Source of the DNA: Chloroflexi bacterium RBG_16_56_11
Lineage (GTDB): Bacteria > Chloroflexota > Dehalococcoidia > Dehalococcoidales > RBG-16-60-22
DNA: 5,670 nucleotides
Direction of reading: 5' to 3'
Assembly (NCBI GenBank): GCA_001796865.1
Contig: MGNQ01000015.1
Coordinates: forward strand, 1 to 5,670
Below are positions 4,760-5,670 of the stretch, one piece after another. Below the pieces are notes generated by a model. It did not search any database and was not told the origin of the DNA. It was given only the letters and a program-made list of their open reading frames with translations. Positions within the stretch are counted from its first letter, which is position 1. Each line of letters opens with the position of its first letter. The position numbers were made by a program, and so were the translations under genes.

Positions 4760-5670
4760 ATGGGAAGGATATACCTTGACTACGCCGCCACGACGCCGGC
4801 CCACCCCGATGTCGTCAAGGCGATGCTCCCGTACTTCACGGAGAATTTCGGCAACCCGTCCACCATTTATTCCTACGGCCAGGAGGCCAAAGGGGCGATA
4901 GAAGAGGCCCGGGCCAGCGTGGCCGCTCTCATCGGGGCCGCTGACGAAGAGATATGTTTCACCAGCGGCGGCACCGAGTCCGATAACTACGCCCTGGAGG
5001 GCGTAGCCTTCGCCAACGAAAGCCGGGGCAACCACATCATCACCAGCGTCATCGAGCACCACGCCGTGCTGGAGACCTGCGCCTTCTTGGAGAAGCATGG
5101 TTTTGAAGTCACCTACCTTCCCGTGGATAAATACGGCCTGGTGGACCCGGATGACGTCCGGAAAGCCATCACCCCCCGGACCCTGCTGGTCTCGGTGATG
5201 CACGCCAACAACGAGCTGGGCACCATCCAGCCCGTTAAAGAAATCGGCCGGATTGCCCGCGAGGCCGGCGTCTATTTTCCCCCCGATGCCGTGCAGACGA
5301 CCGGGCACATCCTGGTGGACGTCAACGAGCTCGGGGTGGACCTGCTCTCCATCTCCGCACATAAGCTCTACGGCCCCAAGGGGGTCGGGGCGCTTTACAT
5401 CAGGAAAGGGACGCCGCTGGTCTCTTTCCTCCACGGCGGCGCGCAGGAGCAGGGACGGCGGGCCAGCACCGAGAATGTCCCCGGGATTATCGGCTTCGGC
5501 AAGGCGGCGGAGATTACCGGGGCGGAGGTGGAGTGTGAAGCCCTCCGGCTGACCGGACTCCGGGACAAGTTCATCGCCGGTATCATGGAACGCATCGATA
5601 ACACCATCCTCAACGGCCATCCCGTGCAGCGGTTGCCCAATAACGTCAACATGAGCATCGGCTTCATCGA
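4760..5670 (+). CDS. nifS: Cysteine desulfurase (NifS/IscS family), 3' end cut by window
   Basis: The enzyme is PLP-dependent, splits cysteine into alanine and an enzyme persulfide, and supplies sulfur for Fe-S clusters, thiolated tRNA or other acceptors. The 303 visible residues show IYLDYAATTP (4-13), FGNPSTIYSYGQ (30-41), FTSGGTESDN (67-76), H100 of IEHHAV that stacks on PLP, MHANNELGTIQPV (147-159), D176 and Q179 of DAVQ, and the Schiff-base lysine K202 in SISAHKLYGPKGVGALY. RASTENVPGI (235-243) replaces the more usual RAGTENV. At 173-176 it reads FPPD where relatives mostly have F-H-T-D or Y-H-V-D. Family length is about 380-400 residues, so the mobile-loop catalytic cysteine lies beyond the right edge and cannot be checked. 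It shares direction with cysK and the HcyBio gene but follows a strong stem-loop, so it may be only partly cotranscribed. NifS versus IscS naming is not decidable here. Confidence 0.93.
   Translation, partial: MGRIYLDYAATTPAHPDVVKAMLPYFTENFGNPSTIYSYGQEAKGAIEEARASVAALIGAADEEICFTSGGTESDNYALEGVAFANESRGNHIITSVIEHHAVLETCAFLEKHGFEVTYLPVDKYGLVDPDDVRKAITPRTLLVSVMHANNELGTIQPVKEIGRIAREAGVYFPPDAVQTTGHILVDVNELGVDLLSISAHKLYGPKGVGALYIRKGTPLVSFLHGGAQEQGRRASTENVPGIIGFGKAAEITGAEVECEALRLTGLRDKFIAGIMERIDNTILNGHPVQRLPNNVNMSIGFI

Noticed and set aside
4736..5620. Minus-strand frame opposite the desulfurase gene
   Set aside because: The plus strand encodes a clear cysteine desulfurase; the antisense translation has no domain signature.

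Overview
The window (about 60% G+C by eye) looks like a chromosomal piece of an anaerobic bacterium. The gene set is an Rrf2 regulator, O-acetylserine-type cysteine synthase, a DUF39/HcyBio homocysteine-forming enzyme, a NifS/IscS desulfurase and a split aconitase X. This combination fits anaerobic lineages such as Chloroflexota (Dehalococcoidia) or sulfate-reducer-like bacteria. The lineage is a guess from gene content and protein style; no rRNA or other marker is present.

Layout: the left quarter is a leftward operon of two aconitase X genes, the large catalytic subunit (220-1500) and the small swivel subunit (1-223, cut by the window edge). They overlap by 4 bp in an ATGA junction. A 239-bp AT-richer intergenic region (1501-1739) separates them from a rightward series. 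It holds a good sigma70-type promoter for the rightward genes, a weaker candidate for the leftward pair, several small palindromes, and a hairpin that covers the ribosome binding site of the first rightward gene.

The rightward series is an Rrf2 regulator (1740-2183), then 16 bp later cysK (2200-3210), a 217-bp gap with many possible RNA helices and a possible tiny leader ORF, the HcyBio gene (3428-4630), a 129-bp gap almost filled by one long stem-loop, and the 5' three quarters of a cysteine desulfurase gene (4760 to the window end).

How they may work together: CysK makes cysteine, the desulfurase takes sulfur off cysteine as a persulfide, and the HcyBio protein puts sulfur onto aspartate semialdehyde to make homocysteine. 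The Rrf2 protein has three cysteines placed as in Fe-S-sensing family members and is a natural candidate to control the set. The sulfur flow from desulfurase to HcyBio is an inference from gene order. The aconitase X pair is an Fe-S hydro-lyase whose substrate cannot be read from the sequence.
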